Source: Alligator mississippiensis (taxonomy: Eukaryota > Chordata > Crocodylia > Alligatoridae). Taken from it: DNA of 64,000 nt. Location: contig NC_081828.1 in assembly GCF_030867095.1 (NCBI RefSeq), forward strand, positions 4,093,501 to 4,157,500. The letters are read 5' to 3'. Below the pieces are notes generated by a model, which had not been told where the DNA came from, ran no database searches, and saw only the letters and a program-made list of their open reading frames with translations. Of the stretch, positions 1-12,686 are shown one piece after another. How positions within the stretch are numbered: position 1 is the stretch's first letter; each line of letters begins with the position of its first letter. The translations under genes were made by a program, and so were the position numbers.

Positions 1-2691
1 AGGCAGAAAGTCAGTCTCTGCATGCCACTAAAGCTGCATCAGACTCTTTGGAGAGGGCACAGGCAGCTTTCCAGAAAGTGCATTAAATCAAGACCCAGCA
101 ACTCCGAAAATAAGGGATGACCCTGACACACTAGTGGATCACTTATCAGGGAGAACAGAAGACACTTTGTCTTCTCTGCCGCTGATCTGGCTTCCCTCCA
201 GAGGGTTGCCTGAGCCGTCAGTGAGATGGTAACTGGAGCAGCCTCGCTCAGCACTGCAGCAAAGGGCGCCAGGATATGTCAGTGCCTTTCATAGGTGCGT
301 GCTAACACTCAGCGGGGCTGAGGAGTTCAATCTCTGTCCTGCCTCTGAGGCAGGCACACCAGGTCTTTGCAGATGCTGCTCACACAAAGGGCAGGTGCAT
401 CCCATAGAGGCTGGAAATCACCGTATTGTCTTGCATACAATATTCATCCCAAAAAACAGCTGCTCATCCCAAATGGAAGCACCCATGACTGCAGAGATCC
501 AGGCCCTTGCCAAGACACTGGCACAGCCTGAAGCAAGAGCCATCAACCTTTTTTTCTTTTAGATCAGCTCGACCACAGGACCAGGCACAGTGACTTCAGC
601 TACTGAAGGACGGCAACAGCACACATGGACATCGCTATGACTGCTCTGTGACTCAGTTTCCCTTTGCATTGATTAGGAAACATGCAATTCATCCTGCTCG
701 CATCATGCAGTCAGGCTTCTCCATCCAGGTTTCAACCCTGCACAAGTGAATAGGGTGAGATGTGTGAATGTTTTAAACCTACATACGAATGTAAGGCTAC
801 TTTCTGATGAAGCTGCTGATGCCAATGCAGGTATAGTTTTTACTTTGTTTGCAATATATTCTGAGCATGCTGGTCTGGCAGCACTTTTCCCCCTGCTTAT
901 GGCTGGAGTCATTTATTTGTGAAGGCCCTGGAACAGACATAACAAATAGCACGAGGTGCCAGGTCCTGGTAACATGTCCATGTTCTGCCATCCTTTCCTC
1001 TGCCCACAGCTCCGCCAGGCTGATCACAGTGGATGCATTAGAGGAGAGTTTGGAAAGTTCAGAATGAGACTCAGGCCCTTCCTCAATTTCTCTTGTGTTC
1101 TGATTGGACAAGGAGCTTGACATCCTTGCAGTCCCATAGGCCCTAGTGGGATCTGGACCCCACAGGCCTTTGTACACACCACGTTTTTTGCCCTTTCTTG
1201 TGCTGCAATGGCATGACTGTTTGCACAGGTAGGTTTTCCAGATGTCTTTCTGGTGCATTAAAGTAAAACTCCTTGGGCATAGTTTAGTTTGGCTCACCAC
1301 AAATTAAAGTGTCGCATACATGGATTCGTTCCATGCAAACACAAAGCCACTCAAAGACGTGTAATGAACCTCTTTGTCCACCAGATGGCACTGCAACTTT
1401 TTTGTAGTTCACCCCTTTGAATTCCTTCCACTTTCCAATTGCTTCCACTTCTTATTTCTTGTGCCCTTTGCCAGCATGGCATGGGAGGCAGCTGGGCTGG
1501 GGGGAGCAGTGGACTGTCCCACTCTCCTGTGGTGCCAGCTAGGGATGGGGCAAAATTTGTTTGAAAACCAAGTGTGTGCGAGCACTGATGCGATGCTCCA
1601 AAATAAACAAGTTTAAATTTTATAAACCTATTTAATTTAATGAGGATTAAAACCCGTGGTGTGTGTATGCCAGGAGCTCTGACTGACTAGAGCCTTTTTA
1701 AAAAAAACACAGGGTCAGGTCATGAGTGGATGCAGAGATGGGTCAGAGCTAAACTGATTCACATCAAGGCCCAGTTCTTCACTACTTTCTCCTTTAAATA
1801 AAGCCAGAGGAAGATGCTTTGCTCCCATCCTCATGTTCTCCCCATCAGGATTAAGCTGCCAGCCACAGCTCTCCAGAGCAAAGCAGAGGACAACTGTAGC
1901 ATGGGGCTATCTGGATGTGCCCATTGCCACCACAGTGCACCTGGGACCAGAAGCAAGGCAGGGGCCAGAAAGGCTGTTATAACAGGGGTCATCTCACACC
2001 TCCATTTCTGCCCATGATAGAGCACTACAGCACAGTTTAAAAGTTGTTGCTCTCAAATGGATCTCATTTTACTAGGTACCTTCCTCATTTGGAAATAATA
2101 ATCACAATAAGTCTCTGTTCTTCTCACCCCTGCAAACACAAGCCTCTGTAAAACCGGCAGGGAGCCGATGAGAACAGTCACCCTGTAAATTAACACAGCA
2201 TCCTTGCAGACTCAGAGCTGGTATTTCTCTGTGAGAAAAACAAATAGCAAGGGGAGGAAAAAAAATCCAGACCAAATACAGATGAAAAAAATAGTACAGA
2301 CCAAAAAAAAAAAAAAAAAAAAAAGAATCCAGTAGCAGCCTGGAAACCCTTCCAAAAACTGGGGTGCCACTGGATACCTATTGAAAGTGTGCCGGTAATG
2401 TAAAATGGTAAGCAGCATGCATTATATTCAGATCAGATAGTAATGTCTCAGCTGTGTCAGCACAGAAGCGAGTAACTTCAGGCACAGTCCCACTGGAAAT
2501 TGCTCCAAGTTTATCCCTGGCTTCAAATTCTTTCACCTTTTAGAGGCTGCCACCTTAGAAAGAAAACGCTTATCGCCAAAAGCTGAACCTGGCTGCAACC
2601 TAAATTCCAGATGTTTTATCCCCGTGGCTCAACGGTTGATTCCTGGATGTGAGGTGACCTGGAAACAAAATGCATGCCAGTCAGTGACCAA
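1..2691. other. No gene recognised; 22-base A tract
   Basis: Only short shadow frames without domain signatures are present. An uninterrupted run of 22 A lies at 2303-2324 with no upstream retrocopy that I can identify. A stretch near 1018-1060 resembles 6148-6180 (about 27 of 33 bases), pointing to an unclassified dispersed repeat. Confidence 0.6.
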
Positions 2692-3230
2692 TGTTATTAT
2701 AGAAAAGTCAAGGTTGGAAGGGACCTCTACAAGTCATCTAGTCCAGCACACTGTTAGTGGCAGGATCATCCCCATCCAAACCATCTTCTACAGATCTATT
2801 ATCTAAACTATTAGCAAAACTATGCAGTCGCTCCTGATACAACCACAAGACAACACCTGCACCTGCCACAGGTAAAGCAGAGGGGCAATGGTGGCCAATG
2901 TCCTGCTTGCTGCAAAGGTTGTTAAAATATATTGGAGGATCCCAGGAAGAAAGCTATGCACCCTGCTACAGAGGAAGACAAAACCCCGACAGTCTGTACC
3001 AATCTGACCTTGGGGTAAAATTCCTTCCTGACCCCAAATATAGCATCGGGCTGACCTTGAGGGATGGGCAAGACCCTCTAGCCAAGAACCTCTGGGATTA
3101 AGTCCCAACAGGAGCATTGGCATAGCCCAATTAAAGTCCGCAGCCAAAACCTGGTGCTTCTGAGGAAGACAAAAAAAATCCTGACACATGTAGCTTGTTT
3201 CTGTCATGAGGGGAGCCATACCACCCCATC
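2692..3230 (-). mobile_element. CR1 LINE 3' fragment
   Basis: Starts with the reverse complement of a CR1 3' end (ATAGAAAAGTCAAGGTTGGA, then GGGACCT and CATCTAGTCCAGC). It continues through the CR1 3' UTR-like phrase ATTCCTTCCTGACCCCAAAT near 3020. Non-coding, 5'-truncated and diverged. Confidence 0.7.
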
Positions 3231-3549
3231 ACCTCCACTGCCCAAGACGGGGTTCAGATATCTCCCTACTGCTCATGTGGCCATCGTTGTCTCTTAGCCA
3301 TGGTGAGGAGAGGGTACTCCAGCAACCTAGGTCGGAGTGGGTGTCTTCCCAGCATTACCCCATCTTCAGTCAAGACATCCTGGAGACCACTGGAGGAGGA
3401 CACGCACAGAAGAGAAAAAAGACTGAGAAGCAAAAGGAGGCAATAGTGTTGTACAGCTCCATGTGTGACACTAACCCTCCCCCACATGATACCTGTGAGC
3501 AAGGCGAGTAGGGTTCGGGACAGTCTGTACCCATCCATCATCATGGAAT

Positions 3550-3916
3550 ATCACATATGGGTTTATTTAGTCTGCAGAAGAGAAGACTGATTGAATAGCA
3601 GCCGTCAAATCCCTGCAGGGGGTTGCAAAGAGGATGGAGCTGGACTGGTCTCAGTGGGGGCAGATGACAGGACAAGGAGCAATGGGCTCATGTTGCAGCA
3701 TGGGAAATTTAGGTTGGATATTAAGAAAAACTTTCTCATTAGGAGGGTGGTATAACACTGGAACAGGTTACTCAGAGAGGTAGTGGGTCTCCATCCTTGG
3801 AGGTTTTTAAACCCCAGCTAGACATGATGTATTTGGGGCTGGTCCTGCGTGGATCAGGGGGTTGGACTAGATGCAACTCCTGAGGCCCCTCCCAACCCTC
3901 ATTTGCAATGATTCTG
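3550..3916 (+). mobile_element. CR1 LINE 3' fragment
   Basis: Carries the usual order of CR1 3' landmarks: AGAAGAGAAGACTGA, then GGTTGGATATTAAGAAAAAC, GAGAGGTAGTGGGTCTCCAT, CCTTGGAGGTTTTTAA and GGGTTGGACTAGATG. It ends in a decayed ATGATTCTGTGG tail. It sits about 300 bases from the oppositely oriented CR1 at 2692. Confidence 0.85.
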
Positions 3917-3920
3917 TGGT

Positions 3921-5785
3921 GGACAAAACAGCCAAGTCCTCAGGCAGGCTGGACAACTGTGGAAGTCAACAGCAGCTTCTGGGATTCAGACAAAGAGAAG
4001 ATCCAATCCAGGAAGCCATGCCCTCCTCTTCTTTAGTGACTTAAATGGATTTGGGCATGGACCCCCCCCCAAAAAAAACCCCAAAAACATTGAGGAGGGG
4101 GTGAGGGCTTCCCACCGACCAGCTGACATATATTAACCGTGTTAACTCAGACCCGGTAGTGAGCCAGCTTAACCAAAATTGAAGAAGACTAAAGTTCCCT
4201 TCTACTTCCCGTGGGGTAGGAGCAGCAGCTGCGCCACTGGTGAAATTGGGTCATTAGCTTTTTGCTGGCTAAGGACTGGATGAGATTTCTAAGACTTAGT
4301 CTTCAAGAGCAGGGTGCATGTATTTTGGTGCCTAAATGGCCTCTCATGGAGACGTACGTGGAAAACTGTGAAGCTTCAACCACACGTACGTCAACCACCT
4401 GGGAAACGAGCACACGTCAGCCCGTGCAACGGCGTCTTTGCATGATGCAGCCCACGAACCTAATCGAGAATTCACCCCTACATGGGCCTTAAAACCTGCC
4501 TACACTTAGCCTGCAAACCGCACGAGGCTGACCTTGGCACTGGCCGTGGTTCACACTGCAGATGCCCCTTGCATTCAGATGTGAAAGTATGTTTTTCAGT
4601 CCCTCCATCCATCCGTCTGTTCACAGCAGCCTCCTTAAATAGGTTTCCAGGCAGCTTTCCAACTTAGCACAGAGCATCTGCAATTAGGCTGGAAATATCA
4701 CTGCGAACCGATCAACCTGCACCTGTTCGTGTGGGCAGGAAAAGACATCTGGGCAAGGGGAGCACAGTGCTGGAGGATCCTGGGCTGTTCCCCAGTCTGG
4801 ATGTGTCCTGTGCAGCTGATAGGCACCAAACTGTGCAGAGTTTGGCTGCATTTGGTTAATATACGTTAACTCAGTTATAAAAGTTGCACTGCAAAGCTTG
4901 TCTGCATTTATCTGGGACCGCTGCCAAGAAGCGTGCTCCATCCTCTCACCCCTACCAAGGACTAGGTGTCATAGCTGAGTATAGCCCAAGCAAAGAGCCT
5001 TGCTCTGAGCAAGGGCTAGGTGACAACACTGCCTTGTTTCCAGGACAAGATGCTCACTGGACCAAAGCAAGTGGACAGACAGCACTTCCCAGCAGCACTG
5101 AGGTGTTGTAAATACACCCTTGGTGTCCAGTTTGCTACCCATGAAGCAAAGTGATTCCCTGTGGGTTTCAGATCGGACCCTTTTCTCTTAGGGAAAGAAG
5201 AGCCATTTCGTCTCGGGGCACAAAACATCTTTACAAGTAGGACAAAAGGATGGAATCAAGAAGTTTCCATATTTTTCCTATAATTTTCTATGGGTTTTTT
5301 TTCCTATGATTTTTTTAGGGCTTCGCTCCACACCACTGAAGTCGATGGGAGTTTTCACTTGGCAGCGGGAGGGATCTCCTGGGTCACTGACTACCGTCCC
5401 CAGCTCCTGCAGGCAACTGCATCATATATCCCCCTTCACACACATCAAATTCAGCTTCCATAATCCACTGGCCCAAGTGGGGACAGGATGAAACCCTTGC
5501 AGATATTGGAATCCAAAGCCAGACTTGCAGCAGGCCTGCAAACAGACCGAACCAAACTCTCAACGTTTCCATCGCCCCCCAAATCTTAGGGAGAGATCCA
5601 GAAGCAAATACAAAACTCCCCACCCCTGCAACAGACCTGAAAAATAAAGACTCCAGCTGGCCCTGAAATGCAGCCACCTCTGAGGTGGAACACAACAAGT
5701 ATCTTAACAGCAGCTACAAGACCAGTCAAGAGGAGCTGAGAGGAAAACTGCGGTGCAGTAAGTGCAGGTGAGGGAACATAGTCCA
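3921..5785. other. No gene recognised; C/A homopolymer and MITE-like pieces
   Basis: Low-complexity (C)n(A)n occurs at about 4061-4083. Two spots (about 4116-4150 and 4850-4870) share TTAAYNNNGTTAACTCAG with each other and resemble pieces of the palindromic MITEs elsewhere in the window. No exon-like frame is supported. Confidence 0.5.
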
Positions 5786-6144
5786 AATGCAACCATACAA
5801 GCCAGATACTGGTCAGGAACCAGGGGGTGGGTAATTCTGCCCAAGGGTAATTCCTGCTGTGTAGTTATTGTGGCATAGGATTGGGGCTTGGCATGAGTGC
5901 TGTGCAAGTAGAAGAGCTAGAGAGACTCCAGAGAAGCCAAGAGCCCGGGGATGTAGGCTTCCAGCTAGCACCAGGATGGTCGAGGTTTGCTCCCACCCCT
6001 CCTCCCGCAGATCGACTAGGCAGACTGGACAGTCGTCTCACCAGGGTCACTTGACCCCGGTTGTCTTTTCCTGCCTAGAGCAGGGGGCTGGACCTGATGA
6101 TCCGCAAGGTCCCTTCCAGCCCCTTGCAATCTATGAATCTATGA
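5786..6144 (+). mobile_element. CR1-like LINE 3' end, ATCTATGA-type tail
   Basis: The last 90 bases (GCAGGGGGCTGGACCTGATG, GGTCCCTTCCAGCCC) end in CTATGAATCTATGA, the second of the two CR1 tail types in this window. The upstream part is diverged, so the 5' limit is approximate. Confidence 0.65.
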
Positions 6145-6149
6145 TCTCA

Positions 6150-6962
6150 GTGGATCCATCAGAGGAGAGTTTGGGAAGCACATACCTCAGAGGATGGTTT
6201 CAACCTCAGTCTGCCATATGCCAGCTGAGTGCATGAGCCACCGGGCTCTTGGCTCTTCTTGAATGGTGATAAATGGGCCTGTCTCTTTCCTTCCCTGCCC
6301 AAACCAGTGAGTGAAGTCCTGGGGATTTCTGTTTCTGACTAACCAACATTTTCTATTAGAAGATACCCCGATCACCACCGCTACACAGATGTTGGTTCGA
6401 TTCTTGGCGCTGCCACCAACCTGCTGTGTGACCCATATCTGATCACTTGAACTCCTAATGACTTGTTCCCTGCCCAGCTGTAAGTGAGGGCTGACCACCT
6501 TTCTTTCCTCACACCTTTTCTCTTGGTTATGTAGCCTGTTGTGAGCCCCGTAGGGCAAGAACTTTCCCTGAAGCATTTCATGGGGTCTGTCATAATGGGC
6601 CACTCTCACTGAGCCGTGCATATTTGGAATATAGGCCAATATTTCTCATGCAAAGGTGCAAGGAAAATGCACCTGATTTTGCAGGGGAACTATGAGGGGT
6701 GGGGCTTTAGCAGGTATCAGCATCTCCCCCATAGCCAAGCATGCTCACACTCCCACCCCATGGTAGGTAAAGGCATCTAGGATAGGCATAGTGTCCTGGC
6801 CCCCTCACATAGAAGTATAAGCTACCATAGTTCAGCTTGCACTTTCATGTCATACAGTCAATAATTCATCTGCATCTAACCTTTTGGTATATTTTCCCCC
6901 CCTGCACCAGGCACTGCCAATCAGGATAAAATGACTGATATACATTAACATACTTATCTATA
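6150..6962. other. No gene recognised
   Basis: Bases 6148-6180 match 1022-1058 at about 80 percent. The rest is unique sequence with short frames that show no domain signature. Confidence 0.5.
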
Positions 6963-7035
6963 CAACCCTCAGGCAGGGGGTTGGATGAATTGACCTAAGC
7001 CCCTTCCGACCCTAGCCCTCTCTGAGTCTGTATTT
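6963..7035 (+). mobile_element. Short CR1 3' remnant
   Basis: CAGGCAGGGGGTTGGATGAA followed by CCCCTTCCGACCCTAG and a decayed CTGAGTCTGTA tail matches the last 70 bases of CR1. Confidence 0.6.
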
Positions 7036-7981
7036 CCAAAAAAAAATTCCTGATTCCACCATCACCCTGATCCATGTAATTATCCGTAGCACTCATTGGT
7101 ATCCCAGAAGTCATCTGCGTAGAGACGTGACCTTTGATGCATTTCTCCCTCGTGCTCGTTCCCATCTTGATCAACAAAAGATTCAAGTCCAATCAGGCAA
7201 CACCAGCCATGTCCCCCACCTTCCAGAACCAATTTGTGCTGCCTGCCCATATGGCAGCCATCACATAATTACTATATAGATACCATGGCAACATGTGCTT
7301 AGCAAGAGTGCAAATATTTTGATGTTACTAATTAGCTCACTGGAAGGAAGCTCCTAACGCTGCTGAATTATCCCTTCGTGGCCGCCCATTGCTATTGTCT
7401 CCTCTTGCCTTTGATTTAAGCTTCCCATGTGATCAGGAGCCCTCCTCGGCTGGATATCCTACTTGAAGGCATGATTACTGGTTTTGATGTCTGAGCAAGA
7501 CAGATATGTGTCTGCATCTCTTACTGCATCCTCTTGAATCTAAGAACTCCTGTCTGACAGGCAAAATGCTGTTGCTATTTGCAAAGTCCTAATTATTGAC
7601 TCTATTTTGCCAGCAGGTTGTGGGTAAAATCCTACTAAAATGCTCTGATCCCCTTGTTTTCAATGGGATTGTGCCATTATTGCTCAGAGTAGAGCCCTAC
7701 CTCTGTATTTTTGGCTCTACCTATGACCCACCAGTATTGCAAAATCCACCTGAAGCGGGAGCTCAGTCTAATCTAATTGATCTGTAGAGCACTCATCTCC
7801 ACAGGATGAAAGCTTCACTGACATGTTTAAGTGGTAGCATCATTAACTGTTGTGATAGGAAAGCTCCTGGGAGCAAAAAGCCAACTGTTCTTAAGAAAGG
7901 ACTCATTGCTGTAAACCCTGCAACATCCAAAGCCTGAAAAATGGCCCTGCTTGGGCATTATAATTAAGTAGATTATACTTA
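7036..7981. other. No gene recognised
   Basis: AT-moderate unique sequence; no repeat, RNA gene or exon could be supported. Confidence 0.5.
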
Positions 7982-8136
7982 TTATAATGCCTCCATCCTC
8001 GGAGGTTTTTAAGACCCAGCTAGACAAAGCCTTGGCTGGGTTGATGTAGCTGGGGCTGGTCCTGCTTGGAGCAGGGGTTGGACTAGATGTGACCTCCTGA
8101 GGTCCCTTCAACCCTCATTTTCTATGATTCTATGAT
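7982..8136 (+). mobile_element. CR1 LINE 3' end, ATTCTATG-type tail
   Basis: CCTCGGAGGTTTTTAAGACC, GGGGCTGGTCCTGCTTGGAG and GACTAGATGTGACCTCCTGA lead into TTTTCTATGATTCTATGATA. This is a well-preserved copy truncated to about 155 bases. Confidence 0.85.
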
Positions 8137-9744
8137 AAACCATTATTATTGTTATTACTGATGTTGATTTGAAAGTACATTATAATCTACCTGATTCCTG
8201 AATTCTTCCCATGCAGATGTCTCCACCGATTCAGCTGAAAGATCCCCCTTTTTCTGGGTTGTGTATTATCCTCTTTATATTTCCTACGTACAGCCCAGTT
8301 TTGCAAAGCCACCACCTAATTTAATAAGCCCGACTCTGATTGCATTCAGCAAGTTGATAAATAGAGTGTCTGCAAACCACCCTGCCACTATTTGCCCTTT
8401 AAAGCTGAAGTCACTCTTGCTAGTATGAGTTAATTAAAGGCAAAAATATAGATCTCCCCTGCCACTATAGCACTTGGCTTGCTTTTGCAGTGGGAGGTTG
8501 TCAGTGTGAATGAAAGCAGTTTGACATACTTGCAGCAGAAATGGTTTCACTTAGGAAAGTTATTATCGGGCATTTTCCTAGTAAGTCACAATGTTTGAAC
8601 AGTGATGCTGATTGGAGCTGGTCAGGGAGGGGTTCATCAAAATGGTTTTTGAGGAACATCACAAGGGCCATATAGTGTCACATTAATGGTCCCTCTAGTT
8701 CAGTGGCCTGTCTCCAACAGTGTCAAGTAATATGTGCTTTAGAGGGAAGGCATATGAACAGGATCAAGCAGGATTTAAATCTCAAGCACCAACTTTGCTG
8801 GGCTGGATATTATGTTTGGGTGCCTGACTCTCAACTCCCAAAACAAGTGCTCTACTCCCAGCTTCGTATTGGCCGGAGATCTCATGGTGGCCAAAGGAAA
8901 AACCTTGAAGGCAGACCTCAAGAAAACGGATGCCGGCGTCAAGACTTGGAAGAAGCTGGCTGCTGACTGACTCCAATCGCATTGCAACCCCAACCAAGCA
9001 GCTGCCCATTTTGAGGTAAAATTTTGTGGCCTCCAAGCAGAGAAGAGAGCGCGGAGGAAGGAAAAGGAGAGAAATCCTGGCCCACGGCGTACTCTCCTGT
9101 GCAGAAAGACCTGCAACTTCTGCAGACAGATCTGTGGCTCAAGGATTGGACTCGAGTCGCCTCAAGACCCTCAACAACCTGCATCTCTCTGAGGTAGACA
9201 GAGATCTGAACCCATTGCTCACACGTGCAAGAGGAGTGTCTAAACCCATGGACTACTGGGTAGCCGAGCAGTAGGGAAATGGTGCCTCTTCCCATTTCAT
9301 TTGTATGAAATAGGTTGGCAGGCTTCATTGTTTTCCCCCAGCATGGAACAGGAAAAGTTTTGAAATCATAGCTTTGTGGATGGAAAACCTGGTTTCTGCT
9401 CAAGTCGAATCCTTACCAGAAAGCCTAGACATTAGATGGGTGTGGGTCTAGGGTTTTGGTTCAGGCCACATGCCACAACTCTTTTTGGGGCAGTGCAGTG
9501 TATAAAGTGTGGGTCATTCCTAAAAGACCATGCGGTCACAGAGGTCACCCTAGAGATGGCCCACAGCTCTCCCTACCCTTTGCTACGTATGACCACACCA
9601 CAACCACCCATGCCATACCACTACAAGCAGAGTACAAGAGTTTACAGTCACACTGAAGTCTCCTTTGGTGGAACGTACCCACCCATCATCGGTCAACTCA
9701 TAGGGTTTGTAGCCCCGTTACACAAGTCTTGTTTCTCTAGAACA
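8137..9744. other. No gene recognised; weak ancient-repeat traces
   Basis: Bases 8690-8745 and 8775-8855 read like decayed ancient LINE/MIR-type sequence (CAGTGGCCTGTCTCCAACAG; TCTCAACTCCCAAAACAAGT). Neither is certain. Short overlapping frames around 8775-9400 show no domain. Confidence 0.4.
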
Positions 9745-10690
9745 GAAAAAAATGCTCCCATCTGATCTGAATACTTTAAATACCTACTTTAAACAATGGC
9801 ATCTGCACCCAAACCCTGGGAAACAGAAGTGCCTGTAGTTCACTTGAACTAGAAACAAGCTAATTATCAACCCATTATTGTTTTGAGAAAACAGCTTGTG
9901 CATTATAGTGGTACTCCTAAATATTTAGGAATCATTTTAGATAGAGCACTGTCCTATAAAAATCACTTAACTACGACAGCAGCTAAGCTAAAAACCCATC
10001 ATAATTTGCTCCAGAAAACTCACTGGAGCTGGTGCCGATGCACTGAGAACAGCAGCTTTAGCACTGGTCTACTCTTCATCAGAAAACTGTACCCCAGTTT
10101 GGTTAAACAATGCTCACACTGGTACAACTCAACCAGGCAATGCAAGTCGTCACAGGAGCAGTTCAATCCACCCCTCTTCAATGCTCCCTATTCTTAGTAA
10201 CATACACCCTCCCTCATTAAGAAGAAAAAATGCCTTAACTAAATTAGAGACTAAAATAAAAAAACCCACAGCTGCCTGTACATGATCTTTTAAACCCACC
10301 ACGTCCCAGATTAAAATCTAGACATCCTGATTGGAGAAGAGCAAGACTCATTTGACATCTAAGACACTTGGATGCAAGAGTGGCTTGATTCACACCCCTA
10401 ATATAGAAATTATTAGTGCAAGTCCCACAATTAGACCAGCTGGCTTTGATCTCCTTGGACATCTTTGGTCTTCTTTAAATTGAGTCAGGACAGGGCACGG
10501 CAGATGTGGATTTCTGTTACGTCCATGGGGCTGGACTACCTCATCCCACTGCAACTATAGCGCCCCTTTTCAAACTTTGGATCACATCATCTCCGAGTGC
10601 CCTCTTTATGAATTTAATAGAAATGAATTGGCTTTGCACAAGTCTACACCTGAGGCAATCAGCTGGCTACAAAATTGGACATAAAACTGT
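9745..10690 (+). mobile_element. Jockey-like LINE reverse-transcriptase C-terminal fragment (decayed)
   Basis: The translated pieces run in order, in shifting frames. They are HLHPNPGKQKC (about 9790), PKYLGIILDRALSYKNHL (about 9910), a KLKTHHNLLQK segment, HDLLNPPRPRLKSRHPDWRR (about 10280), LNRVRTGHGRCGF (about 10480) and HIISECPLYEFN (about 10590). This order is typical of the thumb and C-terminal part of jockey-like non-LTR reverse transcriptases (PKYLGVTLDR..., GRCGHLLHKWG..., TMDHIVNECP). It is distinct from CR1, whose C-terminus reads LFSLRKRRLRGDL. Several frame changes and stops show it is long dead. No tail repeat was recognised. Confidence 0.75.
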
Positions 10691-11270
10691 GAACATGTTT
10701 CTTCTTGCTTTGTGATCACTGTATCATCATATGCTAAATGAAATACATTGAATGGTTTAGTCTATCATCTACAAATTGCTCCTTGATACCAAGCTCTTGC
10801 CGAAATCCTGATCACTGATGCTACGATGTCATCTCCTACCAGCTAGGAGAAATTCCATCTCATTCTGTGGGATAATGACTTGGCCTTCGTTATACACACC
10901 TTGGCCACCTCTCTTCTGCATTACAGCATTGAGCTGCATCTGGGAAGGTTTTCGGAAACTCCAACTAGTACCGACTGCTGCAGGCATCTTCTTGACACAA
11001 CGGGTCACTACAAGTTGATCCGTTATGATCTGCCACCCCGCTGCACAGGTTTAGAAGTTGGTCTAGTTCAAGACCACATTAGGTTCTCATTTCCCCCAAA
11101 GCTAGTTTGCCTGCCCTAGAAACAAATGAAAATTTCTTCTCTGGTCTAGAATGAAGTATTCCATAAGTTTGCCAGGTTCAATGCCATGTGCATAAAGACT
11201 TTCTGACTCGTGAAATCTGTCATTCCCCAAACAGAGAGAGACAAAAACAGAGCCCCCCTCTACATGTTAC
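10691..11270. other. No gene recognised
   Basis: Unique sequence; no domain, RNA gene or known repeat supported. Confidence 0.45.
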
Positions 11271-11275
11271 AGGTA

Positions 11276-11303
11276 TTGCACAATTAATGGGTTAATTGTG
11301 CAA
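11276..11303. repeat. 12-bp perfect hairpin
   Basis: TTGCACAATTAA (11276-11287), loop TGGG, then TTAATTGTGCAA (11292-11303). It abuts the palindromic element that starts at 11312. Confidence 0.8.
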
Positions 11304-11311
11304 TTAACTGA

Positions 11312-11445
11312 GACCAACTACACATGCAAAGTCCCTATATCACGTCATTAAAAGGTCCGACCAGCTATAAAGTCAGACCTTGAAAACGTGCGTTAACTTT
11401 ATAGCTGGTTGGTATCCAATTTTAATTTGCACATGTAGCTGGGTC
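11312..11445. mobile_element. Palindromic MITE-like element
   Basis: The outer ends GACCAACTACACATGCAAA and TTTGCACATGTAGCTGGGTC are imperfect inverted repeats. Inside, ACCAGCTATAAAGT and ACTTTATAGCTGGT pair perfectly over 14 bases. No coding capacity. The superfamily is unassigned. Confidence 0.65.
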
Positions 11446-12686
11446 TGTGCCTGCAGCTGTCAGGTGGCCCAGCTCCCAGCCTCAGCACCATGCACAGCTG
11501 GGGTTGGGGGTCCCAAAGCTGATGGGACTCTCCCTCCTGATGGCATCCCAAGGCCATGAGGACAAGTCTCACAACTGTAGACTATCTTTGTGGCCCCTAT
11601 TCTCAGTTCTAGTGACCATTGGGTGCTGCCACGGCTGTGAGTCCCGTCAGCTACAGGACTCCCTGCCGCGGGAGCTTTTTATTTGCCAGTACAGGCAGAG
11701 CCCAGGATGGTGATCCCAGGCTCCTTCTATACGGGCAATAGGCCATGATGCTGGATCCCACCCTCACACCTCCTGCCATGCACGTGTGACCTAATAGGAA
11801 ATGCAACTGTGTGGACCACACTTCAGATCCTATCATGCCTTTACCTGAACATTTATAGGTAAGAGCAACTTGATCATTTATAAAATAAATGATTGTGCCT
11901 TATCAAGATGTTCTTCTCCTGCTCTTTCATGGTCTTCAGTGTTCCAGAGTAGGAAGTCCTCACAGAATAGGTTTTGGTATTGAAGTTACAAAGAAGACCC
12001 ACATCCCATTCTCCTCACTGGGCAACTAAGTGGTTGGATAGATTCTGCTTTGCCTCTAAGACGTGAGTTTTAAACATCTAAGACATACGACCTTTTATTT
12101 TGCCTCATATAACAGCTTGAATCAATAGGTTCAGTCCTATCCCACCGTTCTCCCACAGAAGGTGGGTTCAGCTGGGTCAACAAGGATCACACTGAGACAC
12201 CAAACTGGTAAAGTAGGATCTCATGCTATGTCTTAATGCAGACATGGATCACATTAGAGGGTCTTATGGTGCTTTTCTTAGTGGAGGCATGATTGCAGGT
12301 TGTAGCCATAATGATGAGCCCACAGTGGAACCTAACTACAGAGAGCCTGAATGACCTCAAACTGATGGGAAGCCAAGCAGTGTTGGATCCTGTTCAACAG
12401 TCCTGTCAAGGACCAAAAGCCAGCCCTATAATTTCCTTTCCTTATTGGGAGTAACAGCCCAAGAGCAGCAATGTTAAACACTGTAATTTTCTACACTGGC
12501 ACGTGGCCTCCTGTGCAATTTGTTCCACACCTAATAAAATGGGGGCTTGCTGAGCTGCTGTGCACAGCAGCTGTTCTACAAGCCAAAAAAAGAAAAATGA
12601 TAAAGGAAGGAGAAAAAGAAGCAACTCTGGGAGAAACGGTGAATGAGTGCAAATACATTCAGACTATCCTACCAGTCGTACTCTGT
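11446..12686. other. No gene recognised
   Basis: No supported exon or transposon. The end of this stretch (12684-12686, TGT) is the left flank of the next MITE. Confidence 0.45.

Noticed and set aside
2303-2324. A22 run as the tail of a processed pseudogene
   Set aside because: No coding-like or known transcript sequence upstream and no target duplication seen.
5868-6236. 122-codon plus-strand frame
   Set aside because: Overlaps a CR1 3' end (non-coding region) and runs through its tail.
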